DNA of 64,000 nucleotides from Chitinophagaceae bacterium UBA4411 (GTDB taxonomy: Bacteria; Bacteroidota; Bacteroidia; Chitinophagales; Chitinophagaceae): the NCBI GenBank assembly GCA_002400415.1, contig DGQP01000007.1, forward strand, positions 338,348 to 402,347. The letters are read 5' to 3'. Below the pieces are notes generated by a model that saw nothing but the letters and a program-made list of their open reading frames with translations, made no database searches and was not told where the DNA came from. A program made the translations under genes and the position numbers. Below, one piece after another: positions 9,673-18,821 of this stretch (its first letter is position 1; each line of letters opens with the position of its first letter).

Positions 9673-10461
9673 ATGCGAAACACAAATAGCCCTGTCATGT
9701 CCACCCAGGCCGAAAGGCACCAATTTATTCTATCAAAATTGCAGAAAGAAGGCAAAGTGAATGTGCTTGACCTTTGCGCCGAACTGAATGTTTCTTCTGT
9801 TACCATCCGCAAAGATTTGAAAGTACTGGAGGACAAGCATCTTTTATTCCGCACACATGGCGGAGGTACTTCGAGTAATCCTTATACAACCGATCGCCCG
9901 GTTAATGAGAAAGAAAAAATAAGGGCGGATGAGAAATCTGGTATTGGGGCAGCCGCCGCGGCCCTGATCGAACCTAATGACTGTATCATCATTGCTTCAG
10001 GGACCACAGTTTTGTCCCTTGCCAAACATATAAGACCAGATGCCAGTCTTACCGTAATTACTGCGGCATTGAATGTGGCAACAGAACTCAACCGGCACCC
10101 GGATGTGGAAGTACTGGTGCTGGGTGGTATACTCAGGAAAAGTTCCTCATCAGGCACGGGCATCTATGCTGAAAAAATTCTGGATGATTTTTCCTGCAGC
10201 AAACTTTTCCTGGGAGTGGATGGCATTGACCCGGATTTCGGTCTAACCACCACACATATTCAGGAAGCCCAGCTGAACCGGAAAATGATACAGGCCTCAC
10301 AGAAAACAATTGTACTGGCAGACTCCAGCAAATTTGGGAAAAGAGGTTTTGGAAGAATATGCGGTTTGGAAGATGTGGAACAGGTGATTACCGACAGCGG
10401 TATCTCCGATCATATGCTGGAAATATTAAAAGGAATAGGAATAGAGGTGACGATAGTTTAA
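9673..10461 (+). CDS. DeoR/GlpR-family transcriptional regulator
   Basis: A 262-residue DNA-binding regulator. The N-terminal DeoR helix-turn-helix is clear (QFILSKLQKEGKVNVLDLC, then VSSVTIRKDLKVLEDK, then RTHGG), followed by the sugar-phosphate-sensing DeoR_C domain with IIASGTTVLSLAKHI and the family motif LFLGVDGID. The frame opens at a TTG at 9667; ATG codons at 9673 and 9697 are both possible starts and 9673 is used here. It is divergent from glpD and probably represses it, with glycerol 3-phosphate as a likely effector. Its stop codon overlaps the stop of the convergent DUF5686 gene by 4 bp. Confidence 0.92.
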   Translation: MRNTNSPVMSTQAERHQFILSKLQKEGKVNVLDLCAELNVSSVTIRKDLKVLEDKHLLFRTHGGGTSSNPYTTDRPVNEKEKIRADEKSGIGAAAAALIEPNDCIIIASGTTVLSLAKHIRPDASLTVITAALNVATELNRHPDVEVLVLGGILRKSSSSGTGIYAEKILDDFSCSKLFLGVDGIDPDFGLTTTHIQEAQLNRKMIQASQKTIVLADSSKFGKRGFGRICGLEDVEQVITDSGISDHMLEILKGIGIEVTIV

Positions 10462-12944
10462 AACGCCAGCCTGAAACTTCCGAATATTCCAAATGACCGG
10501 TCTCCTTCTTTCGCAATAGTAGCCGGTAACACTCTCCAGATAAAATCAACCCGGAAAACTTTAAAAATATTATCAATACCGGTGCCGAGTTCAAGGTAAG
10601 TGCGGCCGTTGAGTGTTTGAAAACTATGTCCCTGTTTGAAATTAAAGGCCCTGTTCTTTTCGGATAAGCTGCCCCATAGTGTTTTGGCGGTCCAGAACTG
10701 GCGCCAGCGGAGTTTGGGTAACATCCGGAAAATCCCGTTCCCGATATTATGTTCAATATTGATGCCGGCATATTTATCATGAACAAATTCCCAGCGGTTC
10801 ATCATGTTGAAGGCGTACTTGTTGTAATAGTATAATTCGTTACCGGGTGCAATATCGAGTAACATGTAGGGAAGTGTGCCGAAGGTCTGGCCTCCGTATA
10901 CATAATAAGAGATGCTGCCGAAAGGTGGGATCTTCATATAATCGGAAACACTTCCGGATATCTTGGTATAATCATAATTACTTTTAAAGAAGCCTGATAC
11001 TCCCCGGGAAATATATACTTCAGTAATAGGATAGGGGCTTCCCAAACTGGTGCGGAAGAATTGATTCTCGAGGAATTTCTCTAAATAAGCAAACCGTAAG
11101 CGGACAGACACTTCAAAACTGGTCAGTGGTTCACGGCCGCTGGCAGCGCTGAAAGAATCTTTGGGTATCAGGTTGCGCAGTGGCAGGTAAGCTTTATGCG
11201 TGGCAGCAAAGAGGGTGGAAAAACCTGACCTTGTTTCATTGAAGAACTCAAACCGTTTTTCATTCACTTTCATGAATTTGACCGGTACATTGGTTTTGCG
11301 GACAGCCAGTGCAAAGACATTGTCTTGCGTTACTTCACCGTAATAGTTTTGTCCCCAGTCAATATCGTTGGTGTAAGATCCATAAAGATATAAACGGGGA
11401 TGCCTTTTGGGCAGGTAGAAGAGTTCTGCTTTTCCTTTTAATTTCTGGTCGCCAAAGCCATAAGCGAGGTAGCCATGCCACCACCAGCGTTTATCAAATT
11501 TTTTATTGGTACCGAGGTCAAACCGCATACGGAAACCCTCCCAGGAATTGGAAGTGATCCAGTTGAACCAGGGCCCGATCTGGTAATTGCCAATATTCAG
11601 GTAACCGGTACCGATAAAATTGGCAGTGCGGGTGAAACGCTGGAACACCGGTGCATTTATCAGTGTATCGATCATTCGGATAATACCCGCTTCCGTCTTT
11701 GTGAGTTCTTCATGTCTTGAATCCGCCCAGAATTCCTTATTCTTTTCATCAGCGCCGGGAAGGGTGATCACTTCTTCGAGTATCTTGTTTTTATTCAGCT
11801 CTGATACAACAGACGTGTCGTTAATGATCACATTTTTATAAGTAGTGGTCTTACGGCCGATAAAACCGGGCTTATCTTTTCCGAGTGGAGAAAGGTCGGC
11901 GACAAACTTGTCTTTGGATAAAAACCAGGTGGTATCGTTGATAAGATTGTATTCCTGGATCAGGCTGAGGTTCTCCACGAAATTTACATTAGCTTCCTTG
12001 CCAAGGCGCAGGTTCATTTTCTGAATAGCGAATGTACTGTCATGCACCCAGCAATCTCCTTCAAAAGTATCGCCACCTTTTCTTTTCGGGGTAAAGACAA
12101 GGTGGTAAAAGCGTTTCTTATTCACAAACTGGGTATCCACCACCCGGTAGTTATAATAGTAATCACCGTTATCACTGATGGGGCTCACGAATTGTTTATC
12201 CATTACGGGGATGAAATTGTTGTAGACATTCACCACCTGGTCCATACCGCCCAGCAGTTTTACCACACTTTCATTCTTAATACCGTTTGTGTTGGCAGCT
12301 TTAATGATCTCCCTTCTTTTCTTCGGACTTTTCTGGTAATAATAATCTGATAAGGCCTCTGTAAGATAGGAGGGCAGGTATTTCAATCCTTCGGAAGTAT
12401 CAATATTCTGGTTGATGAGATCACTGATCGGCTTCAGGGGTCTGAATTTCCCGAATTTTTCAAAATTGATATTCTTCAGGTCCAGTTCCAGTTTATTATA
12501 TAGTTCATACGAGAAATTGGCAAAGCGGTAGCGGTCATTATCCGGTTTGTTCTTCACAATCTTTCTCCACAATAAAAGTCCTTTGTTCACTTTCACCCTC
12601 ACTTTGACGCCTTCATTAAAAGTGCCTCTTTCCATTTTGATATCGGTAAGAACCGAATCTTTGGAAAGATCAATTACAAAAAAATAAGGCTGGTATCCCA
12701 CACAGCTGATCTCCAGGGTGTCGGAAGGCCAGTTGTTCAGGTAGAAAGAGAACATACCGGCCGAGTCAGTCAGTTTACCGATGCTGGCATGTTTAAAATA
12801 GACAGAGGCAAAGGGAATCCTTTCCTCACTGTGCGAATCTTTGACGGTACCGCTGATTCTTTTTTTCTGGCCGGAGGCCCAGCTCCCCAGCAGGAGAAAG
12901 GCGAAGAGTAGCAGGATGGGTTTGTTTTGTCTCAGGGTCTGCAT
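10458..12944 (-). CDS. DUF5686 / carboxypeptidase-like regulatory domain outer-membrane protein
   Basis: An 828-residue protein with a signal peptide (ending GSWASGQ), an N-terminal carboxypeptidase-D-regulatory-like beta domain (about residues 28-110, KRISGTVKDSHSEERIPFASV), then the DUF5686 region with VNKGLLLWRKIVKNKPDNDRY and a long beta-rich C-terminal half ending in a hydrophobic strand that looks like an outer-membrane barrel. Members are widespread in Bacteroidota and have no established function that I know of. Its stop overlaps the stop of the DeoR-family gene by 4 bp, tail to tail. The 128 bp upstream are shared with the divergent gene at 13073. Confidence 0.85.
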   Translation of the reverse strand: MQTLRQNKPILLLFAFLLLGSWASGQKKRISGTVKDSHSEERIPFASVYFKHASIGKLTDSAGMFSFYLNNWPSDTLEISCVGYQPYFFVIDLSKDSVLTDIKMERGTFNEGVKVRVKVNKGLLLWRKIVKNKPDNDRYRFANFSYELYNKLELDLKNINFEKFGKFRPLKPISDLINQNIDTSEGLKYLPSYLTEALSDYYYQKSPKKRREIIKAANTNGIKNESVVKLLGGMDQVVNVYNNFIPVMDKQFVSPISDNGDYYYNYRVVDTQFVNKKRFYHLVFTPKRKGGDTFEGDCWVHDSTFAIQKMNLRLGKEANVNFVENLSLIQEYNLINDTTWFLSKDKFVADLSPLGKDKPGFIGRKTTTYKNVIINDTSVVSELNKNKILEEVITLPGADEKNKEFWADSRHEELTKTEAGIIRMIDTLINAPVFQRFTRTANFIGTGYLNIGNYQIGPWFNWITSNSWEGFRMRFDLGTNKKFDKRWWWHGYLAYGFGDQKLKGKAELFYLPKRHPRLYLYGSYTNDIDWGQNYYGEVTQDNVFALAVRKTNVPVKFMKVNEKRFEFFNETRSGFSTLFAATHKAYLPLRNLIPKDSFSAASGREPLTSFEVSVRLRFAYLEKFLENQFFRTSLGSPYPITEVYISRGVSGFFKSNYDYTKISGSVSDYMKIPPFGSISYYVYGGQTFGTLPYMLLDIAPGNELYYYNKYAFNMMNRWEFVHDKYAGINIEHNIGNGIFRMLPKLRWRQFWTAKTLWGSLSEKNRAFNFKQGHSFQTLNGRTYLELGTGIDNIFKVFRVDFIWRVLPATIAKEGDRSFGIFGSFRLAF

Positions 12945-13072
12945 TATCCGGTAAAAGTACGAACAGCAGGGAATAGTGGTATTGTTAAATCGCTGTAAAC
13001 AAACAATAGACCGGTAAAATTATTTGGAACTATGGTTTTGGAATACTTACTTTGTATTTCAAAGTGCTTTTT

Positions 13073-13723
13073 ATGGGCGAACATAATCAACCAACCGACT
13101 CTCTTAAAGATATTCGCGACATCCGCCAGCTGATGGAACGATCTTCCCGTTTTATTTCTCTCAGCGGGCTGAGCGGGGTGGCAGCCGGCCTTTTTGCATT
13201 AGCAGGGGCTGCCATTGCCCGGTACATACTATTCAAAAAATATTATACAGCGTATGATGACAGGGGCGGGTATTCGGATACAGCTTTTGCCACATTGAAA
13301 CTTCAATTATTGGGGTTAGCAGCGGTTGTTTTTGCAGCAGCTTTTATTACTGCATTCTATTTTACCTGGCGTAAATCAAGTAAGGAGGGAACGTCTTTGT
13401 GGAATCCCACTTCCCGCCGCCTGATGTGGAATATGCTGATCCCGCTGGCAGCAGGTGCCTTATTCATTTTAGGAATGCTTCAATACAATGACTGGCGTTT
13501 TGTGGCCCCGGCCTGTCTGATCTTTTACGGGCTGGCGCTGGTGAATGCAAGCAAGTATACACTGACGGATATCCGCTACCTGGGTTACTGTGAAATTGCC
13601 CTTGGACTGATCAATATGCAATGGGTGGGAAAGGGCCTGTATTTCTGGGCTATCGGGTTTGGAGTATTACATATTATATATGGTATCAGCATGTGGTGGA
13701 AATATGAACGTAAAGCGGCCTGA
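13073..13723 (+). CDS. Six-helix membrane protein, function unknown
   Basis: 216 residues. A short polar N-terminus (about 25 residues, with SLKDIRDIRQLMERSSRF) is followed by five or six predicted membrane helices, ending in a basic tail WWKYERKAA. I do not recognise a named family. The frame opens at a TTG at 13052; ATG at 13073 is the likely start. It lies 17 bp upstream of the small winged-helix regulator, an arrangement that suggests co-transcription; a role in sensing or signalling with that regulator is only inference. Confidence 0.75.
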   Translation: MGEHNQPTDSLKDIRDIRQLMERSSRFISLSGLSGVAAGLFALAGAAIARYILFKKYYTAYDDRGGYSDTAFATLKLQLLGLAAVVFAAAFITAFYFTWRKSSKEGTSLWNPTSRRLMWNMLIPLAAGALFILGMLQYNDWRFVAPACLIFYGLALVNASKYTLTDIRYLGYCEIALGLINMQWVGKGLYFWAIGFGVLHIIYGISMWWKYERKAA

Positions 13724-13740
13724 TCGCCTAAATTTAGAAC

Positions 13741-14040
13741 ATGAAGAATCCGATCACAGGTTTAAATAAAGTGTTTGATAACCGCATCCGCCTCGGGGTG
13801 ATGAGCATCCTGCTGGTGAACGAGGAAGTGAACTTTAATGACCTGAAGCAAATGCTGGAAGTAACGGATGGCAACCTGGCCACACACCTGCTGAACCTGG
13901 AAGAGAACGGTTATATCAAAGTGCACAAAGGGTTTATCGGGAAGAAAACGAATACCACGTATGCGGTGACGAAATCAGGGGAAAAAGCATTTACGGATCA
14001 TATCACAGCGCTGGAAAATATGATTAAAGGAATAAAATAA
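13741..14040 (+). CDS. Winged-helix transcriptional regulator (HTH_34 type)
   Basis: A compact 99-residue DNA-binding protein. The sequence reads as one winged helix: NRIRLGVMSILL, EVNFNDLKQMLEVTDGNLATHLLNLEENG split over the recognition helix, then a wing with KTNTTYAVTKSGEKAF. This is the pattern of the ArsR/MarR-like HTH_34 family. No ligand domain is present. It is flanked by membrane-protein genes and lies four genes upstream of creD; in Bacteroidota such small regulators often neighbour creD, so it probably controls this cluster. Confidence 0.85.
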   Translation: MKNPITGLNKVFDNRIRLGVMSILLVNEEVNFNDLKQMLEVTDGNLATHLLNLEENGYIKVHKGFIGKKTNTTYAVTKSGEKAFTDHITALENMIKGIK

Positions 14041-14041
14041 A

Positions 14042-15136
14042 ATGGGATTTTATTGGATCATAATGTTTGTTTTTGGGATAGCCGGGTTGTCAGCTATATG
14101 TTATTTATTTATTTTATTATTTAACAGTCAAATAAAAATTGTTAATGGCTGGTTCAGAACATTTGAAGTTATTGCTCTCTTCCTGGGGCCGGCAATATTC
14201 CTATCTTCCTTTGATACGGGTGATATAAATGATTGTTGTTCAGATTTTGTTGTTTTTTCACCTCATCACCGGCTAACCATTCATACGATTATTTTTTTAT
14301 GCCTTACTGCATATTTTTTTAGTACATACCGGAGGAGTCTTTATCCACCTTTATTAGAATTGATAATCAACTGCCTATTGTTGGTTGCAGTAATACTGAA
14401 TATTTTTATTATCATCCAGATTAAAGATCCAATAATCTGGATACTTGGGAACGTTTCAATTATTGGGTTTTATCTGATTCAGCTGCTACAAAATCACCGG
14501 TTATTGCGCAGGGAAGAGGTCGTAAATGCATTCCCGGGAAATTCTATTGCCGGGAGGATTAGTATGAAACTGTTACAATCATCAGCGTTGATAAAATACC
14601 CTGTTTTGCTTTTCTTCTGTTTACCCATCCTGGTACTTATTGCGGCAGTATTATATCTCTTTGGGCAGAAACCGGATTCGGTTATAAGGGCATTTACAGA
14701 TACTTATCACCAGGGGCTTTCTCAATTAGACTATATGTGTGATAATGTGCAATGCGGCGGTCATTACCTATGCTCTGTGGCTGCTAACGGGCACCCGGTT
14801 GTTGTTAAGCCGGTAAGATTGGGAAAACGAAATGGTGGTACAATAATTTGTAACCGGCAGTTACTGATCTCGAATGCATTTGAAGAACTGCTCCAGGAGC
14901 GGCTGCCAAGGACTCACCGGTTTATACGAATGAAATATGACCGGATTGGGGATGCAGTGCATAAATACTATTCCATATTCAATAACAAATTCGTCTCCGA
15001 TGTAGTTTACGTTTTAATGAAGCCTGCTGAGTGGATATTCCTGGTGACACTATACTTGGCAGACAGAAATCCCGAAAACAGAATTGCACAACAGTATCTC
15101 CTGCAGCAGGAGCGGATCATCATCAGGAGTAATTAA
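14042..15136 (+). CDS. Membrane protein resembling DUF6688
   Basis: 364 residues. About five hydrophobic helices occupy residues 1-225, after which a soluble domain contains NVQCGGHYLCSVAANGH, VKPVRLGKRNGGTIICNRQL, NAFEELLQERLPRTHRFIRMKYDRIG and a C-terminal MKPAEWIFLVTLYLADRNPE. This pattern, from memory, matches DUF6688, a family without known function. The conserved Cys and His residues in the soluble part could bind a metal (inference). Its ATG starts 1 bp after the stop of the winged-helix regulator, so the two are probably translationally coupled. Confidence 0.65.
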   Translation: MGFYWIIMFVFGIAGLSAICYLFILLFNSQIKIVNGWFRTFEVIALFLGPAIFLSSFDTGDINDCCSDFVVFSPHHRLTIHTIIFLCLTAYFFSTYRRSLYPPLLELIINCLLLVAVILNIFIIIQIKDPIIWILGNVSIIGFYLIQLLQNHRLLRREEVVNAFPGNSIAGRISMKLLQSSALIKYPVLLFFCLPILVLIAAVLYLFGQKPDSVIRAFTDTYHQGLSQLDYMCDNVQCGGHYLCSVAANGHPVVVKPVRLGKRNGGTIICNRQLLISNAFEELLQERLPRTHRFIRMKYDRIGDAVHKYYSIFNNKFVSDVVYVLMKPAEWIFLVTLYLADRNPENRIAQQYLLQQERIIIRSN

Positions 15137-15160
15137 TTTTTTTTATTCAATCACTTTGAA

Positions 15161-15661
15161 ATGCAAAGCACTTTTAAGATAGAAAAAAATAAGCAGGTAA
15201 TAAAGAACTGCCTCCTGTTCTTTATGCTGGCCCTTGTCGCCAGCGGGATAACAGCTGTCCCGGTTGAGCAGGGACTCTCCTTTATAATTCCCTTTTTTCC
15301 CGGTGATTCTTTTATGGGGCTCTGGTTTGATAGAGTCTATGGCGGCATCATAGCAACTGGTAAACAGTATCCTTTTCTTTTTTATGGATACGACTGGCTG
15401 GCTTTTGCACATTTTGTTTTAGCGCTTGTATTTATCGGGCCTTACAAAGATCCTGTACGGAATAAATGGGTGATCGAGTTTGGTATGTATACCTGTTTAC
15501 TGATCATTCCCTTTGCACTGATCGCCGGGCACTTCAGGGATATTCCTTTCTGGTGGCGGCTGATCGATTGCTCTTTTGGCATCATTGGTTTTGTTCCTTT
15601 AGCTGCCTGCTATAAAAAAATCCTCTGGCTTGAAGATGCTGAGACAACAGAAGAAGAATGA
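15161..15661 (+). CDS. Four-helix membrane protein, function unknown
   Basis: 166 residues with four predicted membrane helices (about 18-40, 75-95, 105-125, 130-150) and an acidic C-terminus EDAETTEEE. It is not assigned to a family. ATG at 15161 is used; the region before it is AT-rich without an obvious ribosome site. It overlaps the next gene by 4 bp (ATGA), which implies translational coupling within the creD cluster. Confidence 0.75.
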   Translation: MQSTFKIEKNKQVIKNCLLFFMLALVASGITAVPVEQGLSFIIPFFPGDSFMGLWFDRVYGGIIATGKQYPFLFYGYDWLAFAHFVLALVFIGPYKDPVRNKWVIEFGMYTCLLIIPFALIAGHFRDIPFWWRLIDCSFGIIGFVPLAACYKKILWLEDAETTEEE

Positions 15662-16089
15662 GAATATTTCTGCACATATTAAATACGTGGTTTGTATCAG
15701 CGCTGATCTGCGGTGCAGGGATAACTGTGATGCTGGTTTATCCGGAGCATGGATTTATGCGTGATGAAAACATCTTTACCACTTTTTTTACGATCCTCTT
15801 TACGGGTTTATTGGGTGGATTGCCTTCCCTGTTACTTTCCTGGCTTTTTCTTTCCCTGATCGCGGATTCGCCCATGCAGGTCAACTGGAAAATAGCGTGC
15901 TGGTATGCCGCCGTGATGCTGGCCATTCTTTTCAACCTGCAGCTGATCGTCTTATTTGGCGATGGCAGATTAGCTGGTATTGAAGTAGTAGTAGATGTCT
16001 GGCCGGTATATGCAGTAGTGTTTGTAACCCTCACCATACGGATCAAACAATTCCTGTTGCTTATTGAATATTATTCTGAAAAAAACTAA
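15658..16089 (+). CDS. Small membrane protein, function unknown
   Basis: 143 residues and four predicted membrane helices, with charged loops IADSPMQVNW and GDGRLAG. No named family recognised. Coupled to the preceding gene through the overlapping ATGA, and 10 bp upstream of creD, so probably part of the same transcript. Confidence 0.72.
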   Translation: MRIFLHILNTWFVSALICGAGITVMLVYPEHGFMRDENIFTTFFTILFTGLLGGLPSLLLSWLFLSLIADSPMQVNWKIACWYAAVMLAILFNLQLIVLFGDGRLAGIEVVVDVWPVYAVVFVTLTIRIKQFLLLIEYYSEKN

Positions 16090-16099
16090 ACTATAAAAA

Positions 16100-17401
16100 A
16101 TGGAATCAACCGTCAGCAACATCTGGCAAAAAAGTAAACTGCTCATCAAGGGATTGATGATCGGGGCCCTGGTATTATTATTACTGATACCTGCTTTCTT
16201 TGTACAGGATCTTATTAAGGAAAGGGAGCAGCGTCAGAAAGAAGCCGTCATGGAAGTAAGCAGTAAATGGGCAGGCCGGCAAAATATTACCGGGCCTGTT
16301 CTTGTGATACCTTTTGATGAAAAGATCACTGCCTCCAACGGAACAGTAAGCCATAGCCGGCAACTGGCTTATTTTTTACCGGATAAATTGGATATGAAAT
16401 CAGCAGTGGCGCCGGTTAAAAAATACCGGGGTATTTATGAAGTGATGTTGTACACAGCGGATGTGGCTATCAGCGGCAAATTTTCTCCACTCCCCTTAAC
16501 TAAGATCAAAGTAAACAGTGCCGATCTTTTATGGAATGAAGCTTATATCTGCATGGGTATTACCGATAGCCGGGGTTTGAAGGAAGAGATCAAAATGAAA
16601 TGGAATGATTCGCTGCTGTCACTGGCACCACAACTGATCAACAATGCCATATTCAAAGAAGCATTTGTTGCACCGGTAACGCTGGCGGAAGCAGATATAA
16701 CCAACGGCATCAGTTTTTCAGGTTCGGTACAGGTAAGCGGATCAGAACAACTGCTCTACACGCCGGTTGGTAAAGAAACGACCGTGACCATGCAATCTGC
16801 CTGGCCTGATCCCAGTTTCACAGGAAGCCAGTTGCCCTTATCTTCGGACATTACTGACAGCGGTTTCTCAGCACAATGGAAAAGCCTGTCACTGACCCGT
16901 TCCTTCCCCCAGCAATGGAGGAACGACAGTTATATTCTTTCTGCGGCCTCTTTTGGTACCGATCTTTTCATTCCTGTAAATGGCTATCAAAAAACGATGC
17001 GTTCTGTGAAGTATGCCATTCTCTGTATCCTGCTTACGTTCACGGCTTTCTTTTTAATTGAGACCACGAATAAAAAATCCGTACACCCTGTTCAGTATGC
17101 CTTAATTGGTTTTGCCCTTATCCTTTTCTATACATTGTTATTATCATTTTCTGAGTATGTGGGTTTCAATACCGCTTATGGTATTGCGGCACTCGCCACG
17201 GTTGGACTTATCACCTGGTTTGTGAAGGGGTTATTAGGATCATCGAAACTATCCATGCTCCTGTCTTTTGTGTTGGTATTACTCTACTCCTACGTGTTTA
17301 CCATTTTACAATTACAGGATTATGCTTTGTTGCTGGGAAGTGTTGGTTTGTTCCTGACATTGGCGGTGGTGATGTATTTCTCCAGGAAAATTCAGTGGTA
17401 A
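16100..17401 (+). CDS. creD: Inner-membrane protein CreD
   Basis: 433 residues, matching the CreD family in length and design: one N-terminal helix (residues 15-38), a large periplasmic beta-rich domain with SSKWAGRQNITGPVLVIPF and LAYFLPDKLDM, and a C-terminal block of about five helices beginning after FIPVNGYQKTMRSVKYAIL. CreD is known for links to envelope integrity and to colicin and beta-lactam tolerance, but its biochemical role is not established. In this window it is the largest member of a membrane-protein cluster headed by a winged-helix regulator rather than a CreBC two-component system. Confidence 0.92.
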   Translation: MESTVSNIWQKSKLLIKGLMIGALVLLLLIPAFFVQDLIKEREQRQKEAVMEVSSKWAGRQNITGPVLVIPFDEKITASNGTVSHSRQLAYFLPDKLDMKSAVAPVKKYRGIYEVMLYTADVAISGKFSPLPLTKIKVNSADLLWNEAYICMGITDSRGLKEEIKMKWNDSLLSLAPQLINNAIFKEAFVAPVTLAEADITNGISFSGSVQVSGSEQLLYTPVGKETTVTMQSAWPDPSFTGSQLPLSSDITDSGFSAQWKSLSLTRSFPQQWRNDSYILSAASFGTDLFIPVNGYQKTMRSVKYAILCILLTFTAFFLIETTNKKSVHPVQYALIGFALILFYTLLLSFSEYVGFNTAYGIAALATVGLITWFVKGLLGSSKLSMLLSFVLVLLYSYVFTILQLQDYALLLGSVGLFLTLAVVMYFSRKIQW

Positions 17402-17420
17402 CAGGAAATAAAGGACAGGT

Positions 17421-17621
17421 ATGGTATTGGATATTATCGGACAAATCCTGTGGTGGGGAATTTTAGCAACACCTGTTTTAGCTTTTCTCATACTCAGAAA
17501 AGCTGAAATGAGATGCATCGCCAAAATTTTACTGGGCTTGGTTATAACTATTATCCTGTCAGTTGTATTGTTCTATATTTCTATAAGTATCATTTTCAGG
17601 GATGGAATAGGGCCGGTATGA
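17421..17621 (+). CDS. 66-residue membrane protein
   Basis: Two hydrophobic helices (about residues 5-25 and 33-57) separated by a short polar loop RKAEMRCIAK. The ATG at 17421 is preceded by a purine-rich AAAGGACAGGT. No family recognised. It sits 19 bp after creD on the same strand and is probably co-transcribed with it. Confidence 0.6.
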   Translation: MVLDIIGQILWWGILATPVLAFLILRKAEMRCIAKILLGLVITIILSVVLFYISISIIFRDGIGPV

Positions 17622-17659
17622 CCGTACCGGACAGAAAGCTTAAACAATAATCAATTTTT

Positions 17660-18037
17660 ATGGATAATATAAAGACACAAAAATTCAGCGCTATAAAAAG
17701 ACTGCAAAGTATCGGCTATGCAGTCAGCGGTATTCTTTCATTTTTTAAAACGCAACACAATGCGATCATTCATTTATGCAGTACTGTCACTGTTGTTATG
17801 GCTGGTTTATTTTTTGCTATTCCGGTGAACGAGTGGCTCAGCATAATCCTGGTTACAGGCTTTGTATGGGTGGCCGAAATTTTCAACACTGCTATCGAGG
17901 CCATCATGGATCATTTATCGCCGGAGCAGCACCCGAAAGTAAAATATATTAAAGATGTGGCGGCGGCGGCTGTTTTGCTGGCAGCAGTCACTGCTGTGGT
18001 AACAGGTGCCCTCATTTTTATCCCTAAACTATTTTAA
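17660..18037 (+). CDS. dgkA: Diacylglycerol/undecaprenol kinase family protein
   Basis: A 125-residue integral membrane lipid kinase with three predicted helices. The family signature is intact: E73-x-x-N76-T77-A78-x-E80-x-x-x-D84, followed by KDVAAAAV with D99. In non-proteobacterial lineages such proteins mostly phosphorylate undecaprenol, so recycling of the cell-wall lipid carrier is likelier than diacylglycerol phosphorylation; the sequence alone does not settle it. It is followed after one base by the DUF1361 gene. Confidence 0.92.
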   Translation: MDNIKTQKFSAIKRLQSIGYAVSGILSFFKTQHNAIIHLCSTVTVVMAGLFFAIPVNEWLSIILVTGFVWVAEIFNTAIEAIMDHLSPEQHPKVKYIKDVAAAAVLLAAVTAVVTGALIFIPKLF

Positions 18038-18038
18038 T

Positions 18039-18725
18039 ATGCTACAAATACTGCAACAAAATAAATATTTACGCTTCCTCTATTTTCAAAGGACAGCAAT
18101 GGAGAAATGGTTATTGCTGTCCTGCCTGTTCAGCCTGTTACTGGAAGTAACGAGAATTAGTATAACCGGCAGCCGGCTATTCATCTTCATGCCCTGGAAT
18201 TTATTCCTCGCTTTTGTTCCTTATTATATCTCCTCTCAGCTGGAGAAAAGGCCGGGATGGATCGAGAACAAATGGAAATTCTTTTTGGTTATTTCTGTGT
18301 GGTTATTATTTCTGCCCAACTCATTTTATATCATCACCGATCTTTTTCACCTTGAATTCCAGGAAGGCTCTTCCCGCTGGTTCGACCTGACACTGATCTT
18401 CTCTTTTGCCTGGAATGGTTTGCTGCTGGGTATTTTATCAATCCGGCAGATCGAAAAGATTTTCAGGCAACGCTTTCGGTATAAGCATGAATTTCTGTTC
18501 CTGCTGCCGGTGATGTGGCTGAATGCCTGGGGTATTTATATCGGCCGCTTCATGCGGTTCAACAGCTGGGATATTCTTACCAATCCTTTTGAATTATTTG
18601 CGGATATCGGGTATATGCTGATCCATCCTTTCCGGAATATATATCCCTGGGGCATGATCATGGTTTTCGCCATTTTTATGACGATCATTTATATGTCGGC
18701 AAAAAGAATGGCCCGGGCAATCTGA
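18039..18725 (+). CDS. DUF1361 domain membrane protein
   Basis: 228 residues with six predicted membrane helices. The DUF1361 pattern is clear: FMPWNLFLAFVPYYIS, WLLFLPNSFYIITDLFHL and WFDLTLIFSFAWNGLLLG, with conserved aromatic and acidic residues at the helix ends. Function of the family is not known. A GTG at 18006 would extend it into dgkA; ATG at 18039, one base after the dgkA stop, is preferred. A strong bidirectional hairpin follows. Confidence 0.88.
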   Translation: MLQILQQNKYLRFLYFQRTAMEKWLLLSCLFSLLLEVTRISITGSRLFIFMPWNLFLAFVPYYISSQLEKRPGWIENKWKFFLVISVWLLFLPNSFYIITDLFHLEFQEGSSRWFDLTLIFSFAWNGLLLGILSIRQIEKIFRQRFRYKHEFLFLLPVMWLNAWGIYIGRFMRFNSWDILTNPFELFADIGYMLIHPFRNIYPWGMIMVFAIFMTIIYMSAKRMARAI

Positions 18726-18772
18726 TTTAAACTCGGTTGATTGTTGGTTTTCTGTCCAGCCTGTGGTAAACA

Positions 18773-18800
18773 AAAAGTCCCCCGGTAACGGGGGACTTTT
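18773..18800. terminator. Bidirectional rho-independent terminator
   Basis: Perfect 11-bp stem AAAAGTCCCCC / GGGGGACTTTT with the loop GGTAAC. The A-run and T-run at the two ends allow termination in both directions. It lies between the convergent DUF1361 gene and the propeller/barrel gene. Confidence 0.92.
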
Positions 18801-18821
18801 GATATATAAGTTACTTGTTTC

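Noticed and set aside
13041..13057. TACTTTG before the gene at 13073, and the same string before nifJ
   Set aside because: It is one base short of TAnnTTTG in both cases and no -33 element is at a suitable distance.
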